DNA from: JANWHF01 sp036276235 | GTDB taxonomy: Bacteria; Planctomycetota; Phycisphaerae; Tepidisphaerales; Tepidisphaeraceae | Assembly (NCBI GenBank): GCA_036276235.1 | Contig: DATBDZ010000108.1 | Span: 1-15,621, forward strand | Length of the DNA: 15,621 bases | Direction: 5' to 3' | Shown: in pieces, positions 7,259-14,267 of the stretch | How positions within the stretch are numbered: position 1 is the first letter of the stretch | Layout of the letters: each line of letters starts with the position of its first letter | Translations under genes and position numbers: made by a program | The notes under the pieces: generated by a model | What the model saw: the letters and a program-made list of their open reading frames with translations, nothing else | What the model was told of the DNA's origin: nothing | Database searches by the model: none

Positions 7259-7279
7259 GGCAAACAAGGATTGTTTGCC
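7259..7279. repeat. Small hairpin repeat ahead of the desaturase gene
   Basis: GGCAAACA (7259-7266) and TGTTTGCC (7272-7279) form a perfect 8-bp stem around AGGAT. The ACA-AGGAT-TGT core resembles the ACA-TTCT-TGT hairpins at 10673-10722 read from the other strand. It lies about 37 bases before the desaturase start and would be in its leader. Confidence 0.7.
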
Positions 7280-7315
7280 GCCAAATTTGATTGAATACCC
7301 TTTGAATGCCCGAAA

Positions 7316-8464
7316 GTGAGATGTGTGACCTCTTCATCCGCCATTGACGTGGAACCTAAGCCGAAGGCTGATTCCTCGCAGCTTAGCAAACTCAAATTCA
7401 CAGGCAGCGATCGATTTCTCCACGAGCTGCGCAAGCGCGTTGACGCGTACTTTGAGAGCACGGGCAAGCGACGCCGCGACTGCCCGAAGATGTATTTCAA
7501 GACCGCCACGATCATGCTCTGGTTTTTCGGAGCCTACGCGGCGTTGCTGTTTTTTGCTTCAAGTTTGTGGACGATTTTGCCGCTGGCGGTTGTGCTCGGA
7601 ATGGCGATCGCCGCCATCGGGTTCAACATCCAGCATGATGGCGGGCACAAGGCTTATTCCGATCGCGCCTGGGTCAACAAGATGATGGCCCTCACGCTCG
7701 ATCTCATGGGCGGCAGCTCCTACCTGTGGGATTGGAAGCACAACTCCATCCATCACACCTATACGAATATTACCGGCCACGATGATGACATCGACGTCGG
7801 CATGCTCGGCCGGCTTTCGCCTCACCAGAAGCGCTATCCGTTTCATCGCATGCAGGGGATTTACCTCTGGGTGCTCTACGGGTTCCTGTCGATCAAGTGG
7901 CATTTCTGGGATGACTTTTACAACATCGCCATCGGACGTATCGGCGGGCACAAAATCCGCCGGCCGAAGGGACGCGATCTCGCGGTTTTCATCGGCGGCA
8001 AGATTGCATTTTTCTCACTGGCCTTTGTCATTCCCATGCTGCTGCATCCGTTTTGGGTGGTCGTCGGCGTTTATGCGATTGCCGCATTCGTGAGCGGCGT
8101 CGTTCTCAGCGTCGTCTTCCAACTCGCTCACTGCGTGCAGGAAGCGGATTTCCCCATGCCCGAGGCAAACCCCGCCGGCGGAGAGCGAATTCCAAGCGCG
8201 TGGGCGATTCATCAGGTGCAGACGACCGTCAATTTCGCGCGGCAAAGCCGCGTGCTCTGCTGGTTCCTCGGCGGACTCAATTTTCAGATCGAGCATCACC
8301 TCTTTCACCGGATCTGCCACGTGCATTATCCGGAGCTCTCGAAGGTGGTCGAAGAAGTTTGCCGCGAGTTTGGCATCAGATATGCCTCTCATAAGACGTT
8401 CCTGGCCGGCGTGATTTCTCACTACCGCTGGCTGGCCCGAATGGGGCTCCCGACACCGGCGTAA
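7316..8464 (+). CDS. Membrane fatty acid desaturase (acyl-lipid/acyl-CoA type)
   Basis: 382 residues with the three histidine boxes of the di-iron desaturase family: HDGGH (107-111), HNSIHH (142-147) and QIEHH (324-328). The third box with Gln in front is typical of front-end (delta-5/delta-6-like) acyl-lipid desaturases and linoleoyl-CoA desaturase-like bacterial proteins. No fused cytochrome b5 (HPGG) domain is present, so electrons must come from a separate carrier. Hydrophobic segments lie at about 65-105, 181-196 and 225-272, as expected for an integral inner-membrane enzyme. The role is to introduce a cis double bond into membrane acyl chains; the exact position is not predictable. The start is GTG. 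7316 is the longest choice, and a GTG at 7325 with GTGAG upstream is equally plausible. The response-regulator gene follows after 78 bases and could be co-transcribed. Confidence 0.9.
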   Translation: MRCVTSSSAIDVEPKPKADSSQLSKLKFTGSDRFLHELRKRVDAYFESTGKRRRDCPKMYFKTATIMLWFFGAYAALLFFASSLWTILPLAVVLGMAIAAIGFNIQHDGGHKAYSDRAWVNKMMALTLDLMGGSSYLWDWKHNSIHHTYTNITGHDDDIDVGMLGRLSPHQKRYPFHRMQGIYLWVLYGFLSIKWHFWDDFYNIAIGRIGGHKIRRPKGRDLAVFIGGKIAFFSLAFVIPMLLHPFWVVVGVYAIAAFVSGVVLSVVFQLAHCVQEADFPMPEANPAGGERIPSAWAIHQVQTTVNFARQSRVLCWFLGGLNFQIEHHLFHRICHVHYPELSKVVEEVCREFGIRYASHKTFLAGVISHYRWLARMGLPTPA

Positions 8465-8542
8465 CAATCCGGTTATCGGACGTCCGGCGAATGCGTTGGG
8501 GATAGCGCAATCGCCGATACAGAAGGTGAGAGGCGGCTTGGC

Positions 8543-8962
8543 GTGAACGAATCTGCTGGAAATATCCTTGTCGTAGACGATCACATTCAGATATCCGATA
8601 CGTTGCGCCGGCTGCTCATCCTGTCCGGCTACGACGCCGTCTCGCGACATCATGGCCGCGACGCCCTCAGCTATATGAGCGGGTCCCGCCCCGCCTGCGT
8701 GATTCTCGACCAGATGATGCCCGACATGACCGGCCTCGAGGTCCTCCGCACAATGCGGCAAATCCCCGAGCTAGCCGCCGTCCCCGTCATCTTCTTCTCC
8801 GCGGTCGATAGCCAACCCATCCACGACGAGGCGTTGCGTCTAGGCGCCAATGCCTGGCTATTAAAGGGCACCTCTTGGCCACAGATCTTGAAGGTCGTAC
8901 AGGATGTGACCCTGCCGACCCACAAGCCCCCGCCGGATGGGTTTCCCGGAGCGTTTCATTAG
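8543..8962 (+). CDS. Stand-alone response regulator receiver protein
   Basis: 139 residues, essentially one CheY-like receiver domain. ILVVDDH (8-14) supplies the acidic pair D12/D13, VILDQMMPDMTG (53-64) the phospho-acceptor D56, FFSAVD the switch Ser86, and LLKGTS the conserved Lys108. No DNA-binding or enzymatic output domain follows, only a short Pro/Gly tail. It would act through protein-protein contact or as a phosphate shuttle within a histidine-kinase pathway. The start codon is GTG, supported by a purine-rich GGTGAGAGG at about 8525-8533. No kinase is encoded in the window. It is 78 bases downstream of the desaturase in the same direction, so a link to membrane-lipid control is possible but unproven. 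Confidence 0.9.
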   Translation: MNESAGNILVVDDHIQISDTLRRLLILSGYDAVSRHHGRDALSYMSGSRPACVILDQMMPDMTGLEVLRTMRQIPELAAVPVIFFSAVDSQPIHDEALRLGANAWLLKGTSWPQILKVVQDVTLPTHKPPPDGFPGAFH

Positions 8963-9072
8963 TAGACAACCAGGACCTGACCCGTCAACGCGCAAGCCAT
9001 CTGCGTGAGCCCGGACTAACGGAGAACCCCGGCACGGCTGTCCCGTTTTATCCGTTTCGCCCGGTTGACTTT

Positions 9073-9090
9073 CGATAGACATTGCTATCG
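9073..9090. promoter_or_regulatory. Candidate operator of the higBA pair
   Basis: CGATAG (9073-9078) and CTATCG (9085-9090) form a perfect 6-bp inverted repeat with a 6-base spacer, 18 bases before the toxin start and directly after a TTGACT (9065-9070) that could be a -35. HigA antitoxins bind such palindromes in their own promoters. No good -10 at standard spacing was seen, so the promoter itself is undefined. Confidence 0.45.
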
Positions 9091-9107
9091 CGTCGCGTTA
9101 CTATTCG

Positions 9108-9392
9108 ATGGTGGCGATCGTATCGTTCAAGTGTCATGACACGCGCGATCTATTCGCCGGCAAACGCATCAAGCGGTTCGTGAATATCGAAACGGTCGCC
9201 ATGCGAAAGTTGGCGATGCTGAATCGAGCCGCGAAGCTTGAAGACCTGCGGGTTCCGCCGGGCAATCGTCTGGAAGTCCTGAAAGCAAGCCGCGTGGGTC
9301 AGTTCAGCATCCGGATCAACGACCAGTTCCGCGTCTGCTTCAGGTGGAAATCGGATGGTCCACGCGACGTTGAAATTGTGGACTATCACTGA
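9108..9392 (+). CDS. higB: HigB-type toxin (RelE/ParE superfamily)
   Basis: 94 residues with the HigB layout: an N-terminal strand, the helix MRKLAMLNRA, LEVLKASRVGQFSIRINDQFRVCFRW (about 55-80) as the central strands, and a C-terminal VDYH. The family's functional tail Asp-Tyr-His (D90-Y91-H92 in Proteus HigB) corresponds to D92-Y93-H94, so the active site looks intact. HigB toxins cut mRNA at the ribosome. The gene precedes its antitoxin by 12 bases, the toxin-first order typical of hig loci. No clear Shine-Dalgarno lies before the ATG. An inverted repeat upstream is a probable autoregulatory site. Confidence 0.9.
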   Translation: MVAIVSFKCHDTRDLFAGKRIKRFVNIETVAMRKLAMLNRAAKLEDLRVPPGNRLEVLKASRVGQFSIRINDQFRVCFRWKSDGPRDVEIVDYH

Positions 9393-9404
9393 CGGAGAGT
9401 CATC

Positions 9405-9722
9405 ATGCGCAAAGTTCCTTATCCGCACCCGGGTGAAATATTGCTGGAGGAATTCCTCAAACCCATGGGAATTTCCCAGTATAGACTGGCAAAGGAAATT
9501 GGCGTATCCCAGCGGAGGATCGGCGAGATCGTTGCCGGCAATCGTGCAGTGACAGCGGACACCGGACTGCGTTTGTCCAAATTCTTTGGCATGTCCGATG
9601 GCTTCTGGATCGGATTGCAAATGGATCACGACGCCGCCAGTGCCAGAGAATCCATCCTGCACATCCTCGACCAAATCACTCCCTGGCCACGCTCTAAATC
9701 CCGACTGAGCGGAGCGGCGTAA
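9405..9722 (+). CDS. higA: HigA-family antitoxin (XRE-type helix-turn-helix)
   Basis: 105 residues. HPGEILLEEFLKPMGISQ (8-25) is the HigA-family opening. SQYRLAKEIGVSQRRIGEIV (24-43) is the helix-turn-helix, and AVTADTGLRLSKFFG with FWIGLQ (48-72) completes the domain. HigA neutralises HigB by binding it and represses the operon through its DNA-binding domain. GGAGAG (9394-9399) lies five bases before the ATG and just after the toxin stop, so the pair should be one transcript with coupled translation. The last 15 residues (TPWPRSKSRLSGAA) are basic and look like a non-conserved tail. Confidence 0.93.
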   Translation: MRKVPYPHPGEILLEEFLKPMGISQYRLAKEIGVSQRRIGEIVAGNRAVTADTGLRLSKFFGMSDGFWIGLQMDHDAASARESILHILDQITPWPRSKSRLSGAA

Positions 9723-9746
9723 ACGACCCCGAGGTACCAGCGACGT

Positions 9747-9755
9747 GATATAATA
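9747..9755 (+). promoter_or_regulatory. Orphan extended -10 (TGATATAAT)
   Basis: A perfect TATAAT with a TG extension faces right, just after higA. GGAGGAG (9773-9779) follows about 18 bases later and a TTG at 9786. That reading frame closes after about 50 codons and overlaps the 3' end of the DUF3472 gene in antisense. There is no evident -35. It could be chance, an antisense promoter, or a remnant of a lost gene start. Confidence 0.3.
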
Positions 9756-9781
9756 CAGTCCGGTTCTCGGCCGGAGGAGTG

Positions 9782-10624
9782 TTATTTGACCTGCGGCAAA
9801 TCCGCCGGCTTCTCCGATGCTCCGGCAGGCCGAATCAACGGACTTTTTAGCGTCGCGCCCGTATTTTCCGTTTTTCCACCAGTGGCCAGGAGGAATTTAA
9901 CATCATCGACGGCGGCGTTGATGTTCAGCGTCGGCGTTTGATCGGCGGTGAACTGCGCTTTGGTGAGCGCGCTCCACTTGTCATCCTTCCCCAGCACCCA
10001 GCCATTGCCAAAATGTGCGACCCGCTCCTGCGTGGCGGAGATGCCGTTGCGGCGGAAGTCTTCGATGAAGGAGTAGTAGCCACGCAATGCGCCGCCGGCG
10101 GGGTCGAGCGTGGAGAAGGTCACCAGATGCTTCCATTTGGATTCTTCGGGCACGTAGAAGTAGCCGGCGTATTCGGCGCGGTCCTGGGTGGTTTTGCCGG
10201 TGACCATGAAGCGGTAGGTTTGCTTGGGCTTCCAGTCGTAGTCGAAGAACGATTGGCCGCCGGTCCCTTCGCCGCCGAAGCGGCCGACGCGAACTTTGTC
10301 GTCCTTGTAAAGCATCTGGACGCGCTGCTCGTCCTTCACGGCGTTCGGATTATTCTGGCGGCCGGGGTCCCAGACCGAAAAGAGGATCAGCTTCTTGCCG
10401 TTGGCCAACTCCTGCATGCCGAAGTATCCACCGTGGAAGCCGCAGACCATGAAGTACGTTCCCGGCGCGGAGCGATCGATGCTCACTTCATTGTAAAACG
10501 CGGCTCCTTGCGGCGCGGCATAGAACAGATGAACCGAGCGGCATGCGGCCGGGCGTGTTTGCGCGGAGGCTTGCTGAAGGAACATCGCCCCGATGAGTAG
10601 CCCTGCAAACCATCTGCTTTCCAT
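9782..10624 (-). CDS. Secreted DUF3472 domain protein
   Basis: 280 residues from the ATG at 10622-10624. The start is decided by GGAGGT (10628-10633 on the minus strand) and by a signal peptide that begins right there (MESRWFAGLLIGAMFLQQASA, cleavage before QT). The longer open frame reaching 10846 would put 74 residues made of repeat translation in front of the signal peptide. The mature part is a DUF3472 domain: SVHLFYAAPQGAAFYNEVSI, YFMVCGFHGGYFGMQEL, FSVWDPG, VRVGRFGGEGTGGQSFFDYDW and GYYSFIEDFRRNG are the characteristic blocks. The family is a beta-sandwich of unknown activity, often seen with carbohydrate-active enzymes, and a carbohydrate-binding role is inferred. It lies downstream of the ROK gene in the same direction, separated by a hairpin cluster. 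Confidence 0.9.
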   Translation of the reverse strand: MESRWFAGLLIGAMFLQQASAQTRPAACRSVHLFYAAPQGAAFYNEVSIDRSAPGTYFMVCGFHGGYFGMQELANGKKLILFSVWDPGRQNNPNAVKDEQRVQMLYKDDKVRVGRFGGEGTGGQSFFDYDWKPKQTYRFMVTGKTTQDRAEYAGYFYVPEESKWKHLVTFSTLDPAGGALRGYYSFIEDFRRNGISATQERVAHFGNGWVLGKDDKWSALTKAQFTADQTPTLNINAAVDDVKFLLATGGKTENTGATLKSPLIRPAGASEKPADLPQVK

Positions 10625-10672
10625 GATACCTCCAGCGTGCCTTGTTATGGCGAAGATCGACTTTTGGTGGGG

Positions 10673-10795
10673 CAGACATTCTTGTCTGTCTCGAGTCTGC
10701 GAGTGGTGGCATTCTTGCCACCCGAGCAGACTCGAATTCGTTCGGGGGACAAAAATGTCCCCACTCACGGATTCGATAGCAGACAAAAATGTCTG
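10673..10795. repeat. Cluster of four short hairpin repeats
   Basis: Four perfect stems with 4-base loops lie in a row: CAGACA-TTCT-TGTCTG (10673-10688), GGTGGCA-TTCT-TGCCACC (10705-10722), GGGGACA-AAAA-TGTCCCC (10745-10762) and CAGACA-AAAA-TGTCTG (10780-10795). The second is nested in an outer stem TCGAGTCTGC (10691-10700) / GCAGACTCGA (10726-10735). Stem sequence varies but all keep a CA-NNNN-TG apex with an ATTCTT or AAAAAT type loop. The cluster lies between the ROK and DUF3472 genes, in the leader of the latter. Confidence 0.9.
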
Positions 10796-10853
10796 GCTTC
10801 TACCAATTTTCACCGCAAAAACAGTCACATCCTTCACACAGCCCATGGGCCGT

Positions 10854-12053
10854 TTAAGCCGATTTCGCCAGTCGTTTAATTTTCCGCGATGAGACTTCCG
10901 CGGTTTGCGTCTTTAAATTCCCATTACAATTCGCTTCATGCGCCTCGGCGGATTCGATCCGCCCGCCGCGATAGAGGCTTGCCAGTGCGACCCACGCCGC
11001 CGCTTCGGACGGCGACAGGCCGGGCGCTTCCCAGATATCAATTCGCACGCGATCGGCCAGCGGTGCTAACAGCAGGCTGCGCATTTTCGTGATCAGATGA
11101 TTACAGAACGGCAACGACTCGGTGACTTTTCCCGTCAGCAGCACGCGATTGGGGCGAATGAAATTGATCGCGTTGCCGATGCCGGTGGCGAGGTAGCTGG
11201 CGATTGTTGTCAGAGCGCCGTCACCCGCATGGAAATGGCTCAGGCGATCGTAAAGCGTTGCCGCGCCTTCACCCTGCCGCGCTAGAAAATCGCTGCTGCA
11301 GATTCGTTCGAGGCAGCCGGTGTGGCCGCAGTAGCACATCTGCGTTTCAACGGGCAATCGCGTGTGGCCAAGCTCATTTCCGCCGATCACGCAGCCGCGA
11401 TTGGGATGGCCGTCGATGAGCAGTGCCGCGCCGAGCGCCCCGTCGCGCAGATCGACCAGCAGCACATCCTCGCTCGGCACCGCATTGCGGCTCATCAGCC
11501 AATGAAACGCCCGCGCGTGCATATCATTTTCCAGAAGCAGTTGGCAACTGCCGGCGGCGTGATACACCGGCTCGAGCAGAGTCGGCGAATGACTGAGCGT
11601 CGAGGAGCTGGTGAGAATCGCCCGCGTCTCCGGATCGACAAAACCCGTCGCGCCCGCGCCGATCAGCAGCGTGCCGGAATTACACGATGATCGAATTAAC
11701 GCCGCCGCCGCGGAAACCAATTCGTGGCTGTCCTTCACCGCGCGCTCGCGAATCGCGCCGATGCGCTTACCATGCAGATTGACACGGCAGGCGCTGACGC
11801 TGCCCGGCTCAAACGCAAGCCCTACGACATGCCGCCGCGCCGAATCGATCTCCAACGGTTGACGGGGCCGCCCGCGCCCATCACTGCGCGGCTGGCCTTC
11901 ATGCAGCAAGCCCTGCTCGAGCATTGCCGCCGTCAGCTCCCCTACCGTGTTGGGGCGCAGAGCGGTAAGCTCATGCAGCTCGCGGCGGCTGAGTGGACCA
12001 TGCCGGCGAATGAGAGACAAGATTTCCGACTCGCGCCCGTTCAACACCGCCAT
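10854..12053 (-). CDS. ROK family transcriptional regulator (NagC/Mlc-like)
   Basis: 399 residues. Residues 1-60 form a winged helix-turn-helix (ESEILSLIRRHGPLSRRELHELT, with GRGRPRQPLEI as the wing). The rest is a ROK domain with GNELGHTRLP (225-234) and CYCGHTGCLE (240-249). H230, C240, C242 and C247 keep the exact spacing of the zinc ligands of Mlc. The kinase-type phosphate motif DxGGT is replaced by LAFEPGSVS, so it is a regulator and not a sugar kinase. ROK repressors sense sugars, sugar phosphates or PTS components. It is divergent from the NagB/PIG-L fusion with 148 bases between, and an inverted repeat overlaps its own start codon. Amino-sugar-phosphate sensing is therefore the likeliest guess. 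The last 30 residues are a variable basic tail. Confidence 0.9.
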   Translation of the reverse strand: MAVLNGRESEILSLIRRHGPLSRRELHELTALRPNTVGELTAAMLEQGLLHEGQPRSDGRGRPRQPLEIDSARRHVVGLAFEPGSVSACRVNLHGKRIGAIRERAVKDSHELVSAAAALIRSSCNSGTLLIGAGATGFVDPETRAILTSSSTLSHSPTLLEPVYHAAGSCQLLLENDMHARAFHWLMSRNAVPSEDVLLVDLRDGALGAALLIDGHPNRGCVIGGNELGHTRLPVETQMCYCGHTGCLERICSSDFLARQGEGAATLYDRLSHFHAGDGALTTIASYLATGIGNAINFIRPNRVLLTGKVTESLPFCNHLITKMRSLLLAPLADRVRIDIWEAPGLSPSEAAAWVALASLYRGGRIESAEAHEANCNGNLKTQTAEVSSRKIKRLAKSA

Positions 12054-12075
12054 TATTATAGAATACGTTAATAAT
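12052..12075. promoter_or_regulatory. Candidate ROK operator overlapping the regulator's start
   Basis: ATTATTA (12052-12058) and TAATAAT (12069-12075) are perfect reverse complements with a 10-base spacer. The AT-rich two-arm form is similar to known NagC/Mlc sites. It covers the start codon of the ROK gene, a natural place for autorepression. A second palindrome, TCGCG-ACCC-CGCGA, lies at 12100-12113 between the two divergent genes. Binding is inferred. Confidence 0.45.
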
Positions 12076-12133
12076 AGATGTGAATCAAGATGCTATTTTT
12101 CGCGACCCCGCGAGATACTGTTGCGATTTTGGC

Positions 12134-12163
12134 TTGACTTAATTATCAGATTTGTTATTTAAT
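12134..12163 (+). promoter_or_regulatory. Candidate promoter of the NagB/PIG-L gene
   Basis: TTGACT (12134-12139) and TTTAAT (12158-12163) are each 5 of 6 to consensus with an 18-base spacer, in a locally AT-rich patch. Transcription would begin near 12170. GAGG (12192-12195) follows as Shine-Dalgarno, six bases before the ATG at 12202. Confidence 0.55.
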
Positions 12164-12201
12164 CGGCCGACAGAGCAAAAAGCAGTTATTCGAGGTCCTT
12201 C

Positions 12202-14241
12202 ATGAAAACGTCCAATCATCGAAAAGATCGTCACGCCGATTACGAGCGCATTCCGGTGCGCGTCTTCGCGGATTCCAGCGAGGCCAACGCCGCCGTTGCC
12301 GCGGAGATCGCTGCACTGATTCGCCTGCGAAATAACCAGGGCCGCAAATGCGTGCTCGGGCTGGCGACAGGTTCGACGCCGACTGGAGTCTATAAAGAAT
12401 TGGTGCGCCTGCATCGCGAGCAGGGTTTGTCGTTCAAGAGCGTCGTGACGTTCAATCTGGATGAGTATTGGCCGATGCAGCCGACGGATTTGCAGAGCTA
12501 CGTCCGCTTCATGCGCGAGCATCTGTTCGATCACATCGACATCGATCCGGACAACGTCCACATTCCCGACGGCACCAAGCCGCTGGAAAGCCTCCCGGCT
12601 TTTTGCGAGGCGTACGAGCAGGCAATCGAAGACGCGGGCGGGATCGATCTGCAATTGCTCGGCATCGGCCGCACGGGGCACATTGGGTTTAACGAGCCCG
12701 GCTCTCCGCGCGACAGCCGCACCCGTTTGATCTGGCTGGACCGCATGACGCGGCTCGACGCCGCCAGCGATTTCTTCAGCATTGAATCGGTTCCTCGTCG
12801 CGCTGTGACGATGGGTGTTGGCACAATCACCGGCGCGCGGCGTGTCGTGCTGATGGCGCTGGGCGAAGGAAAGGCGCCGATCGTTGCCCGCGCCGTTGAA
12901 GGGCCCATCACGGCGGATGTCGCCGCCAGCTATCTGCAGCAACACCCGGATGCCACGTTCGTTCTCGACGAAGCGGCGGCGGCGCATCTGACGCGCAGCC
13001 AATCACCGTGGCTTGTGGGGCCGGTGAGCTGGACGCCGACGCAGGTCCGCCGCGCTGTCATTCGCCTGTCGGAGAAGGTGCAGAAGCCGATTCTCAAGCT
13101 GACCGACGAGCATTACAACGAGCACGGTCTTCAGGAACTATTGGCGGCGCGCGGGCCGGCGTACAACATCAACATCGAAGTCTTCCGCACGATGCAGGAC
13201 ACGATCACCGGGTGGCCGGGCGGGAAGCCCGCCGCCGTGCGCCGGCCGACCGATCCTGTCCGCCAGCATGATGACATTTTCCCCAAGCGCGTGCTGATCT
13301 TTTCGCCGCATCCGGATGACGATGTGATCTCGATGGGCGGCACTCTGATTCGCCTCGTCGATCAGGGGCACGACGTGCGGGTTGCATATCAGGTTTCGGG
13401 AAACATCGCGGTGTTCGATCACGACGCCGCGCGGTTTGTCGATTTCGCGGCGGATTTCAATCGCTTCTCCGGGCTGGATGTAGAGCAGTCGGCGAAGATC
13501 GCGCGCGATGTTGAGAAATTTCTCAGCTCAAAGAAGCCGGGCGAAGTTGATCCGCCGCAGGTGCAGGCGCTGAAGGGTTTGATCCGCCGCGGCGAAGCGA
13601 AGGCGGCCGCCCGATTGTGCGGCGTGCCAGTTGAGAAGCTGCATTTCCTGGACATGCCCTTCTACGAAACCGGGACCGTCCGCAAGAAACCCATCGGCGA
13701 GGAAGACATTGCGATCATCATCAAGCTGCTCGAGCAGGTGAAGCCGCACCAGATTTACGCGGCGGGCGATCTTTCCGATCCGCATGGCACGCATCGCGTC
13801 TGCCTCGCCGCGATCATGGAAGCCGCCCGCCGCTTGCGCGGCCAGCCCTGGCTTGCCGTCTGCGAAATCTGGCTGTATCGCGGCGCGTGGCAGGAATGGG
13901 AGCCGGAGAGAATCGAGATGGCCGTCCCGCTGGCTCCCGACGAATTGGCCCGCAAGCGCGAGGCGGTTTTCCGCCATCAATCGCAGAAAGATCGCGCGCT
14001 GTTCCCCGGCACCGATGAGCGGGAATTCTGGCAGCGCGCCGAAGACCGCAATCGCGCAACAGCGCAGATTTATGATCGCCTGGGTTTGGCCGAGTATGAG
14101 GCGATGGAAGCGTTCGTGCATTGGACCCCGGAGCCGGCGATGGCAACGCCGCCGAAGCGGGCGGTGGAGGTGCAGGTAACGCCGGCGAAGACGAGCCGTG
14201 TGCAAGAAGCAAGCGCGGCGGGCAGTGCCCGCCCTACGTAA
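12202..14241 (+). CDS. Glucosamine-6-phosphate deaminase / PIG-L deacetylase fusion
   Basis: 679 residues. Residues 15-265 are a NagB domain: LGLATGSTPTGVYKEL (52-67), VTFNLDEYW (82-90), GIGRTGHIGFNEPGS (154-168), AVTMGVGTI (201-209). D87, H160 and E165 match the E. coli NagB catalytic Asp72, His143 and Glu148, but the Asp141 position is Thr158. Residues about 362-640 are a PIG-L/LmbE domain with SPHPDDD (368-374) and DPHGTHR (526-532). H370, D373 and H528 or H531 are the likely zinc ligands. NagB turns glucosamine-6-phosphate into fructose-6-phosphate and ammonia, and PIG-L enzymes remove N-acetyl groups. The fusion suggests deacetylation followed by deamination in one cytoplasmic protein; substrate channelling is inference. 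This two-domain architecture is known in Bacteroidetes and planctomycetes. The last residues (AGSARPT) come from a palindromic repeat. Divergent from a ROK regulator. Confidence 0.92.
   Translation: MKTSNHRKDRHADYERIPVRVFADSSEANAAVAAEIAALIRLRNNQGRKCVLGLATGSTPTGVYKELVRLHREQGLSFKSVVTFNLDEYWPMQPTDLQSYVRFMREHLFDHIDIDPDNVHIPDGTKPLESLPAFCEAYEQAIEDAGGIDLQLLGIGRTGHIGFNEPGSPRDSRTRLIWLDRMTRLDAASDFFSIESVPRRAVTMGVGTITGARRVVLMALGEGKAPIVARAVEGPITADVAASYLQQHPDATFVLDEAAAAHLTRSQSPWLVGPVSWTPTQVRRAVIRLSEKVQKPILKLTDEHYNEHGLQELLAARGPAYNINIEVFRTMQDTITGWPGGKPAAVRRPTDPVRQHDDIFPKRVLIFSPHPDDDVISMGGTLIRLVDQGHDVRVAYQVSGNIAVFDHDAARFVDFAADFNRFSGLDVEQSAKIARDVEKFLSSKKPGEVDPPQVQALKGLIRRGEAKAAARLCGVPVEKLHFLDMPFYETGTVRKKPIGEEDIAIIIKLLEQVKPHQIYAAGDLSDPHGTHRVCLAAIMEAARRLRGQPWLAVCEIWLYRGAWQEWEPERIEMAVPLAPDELARKREAVFRHQSQKDRALFPGTDEREFWQRAEDRNRATAQIYDRLGLAEYEAMEAFVHWTPEPAMATPPKRAVEVQVTPAKTSRVQEASAAGSARPT
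14217..14233. repeat. Palindromic repeat at the 3' end of the NagB/PIG-L gene
   Basis: GGCGGGCA-G-TGCCCGCC is a perfect 8-bp-stem palindrome lying inside the last codons and followed by CTACGTAA, which supplies the stop codon. It resembles small GGCGGGCAGTGCCCGCC-type intergenic repeats and appears to have replaced or extended the original C-terminus. Confidence 0.7.
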
Positions 14242-14267
14242 TGAAAGACCGCGCGTCGCGTTCAGAA

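Noticed and set aside
6539..7267. 242-codon minus-strand open frame over the end of the glycosyltransferase
   Set aside because: Ser/Arg-rich antisense shadow that starts inside the intergenic repeats.
10673..10795. CRISPR-like array
   Set aside because: The hairpins differ in stem sequence, spacing is irregular and no cas gene is near.
10625..10846. N-terminal extension of the DUF3472 open frame
   Set aside because: It is a translation of the hairpin cluster (CHHSQTRDRQECLP..). A perfect Shine-Dalgarno and a signal peptide begin at 10624.
12100..12113. Intrinsic terminator between the divergent genes
   Set aside because: The CGCG stem has its T-run before, not after, the hairpin on the plus strand, and an A-run after it on the minus strand; neither fits termination.
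12139..13002. 287-codon minus-strand open frame opposite the NagB domain
   Set aside because: Shadow frame; no recognisable domain and it crosses the nagB-type promoter region.
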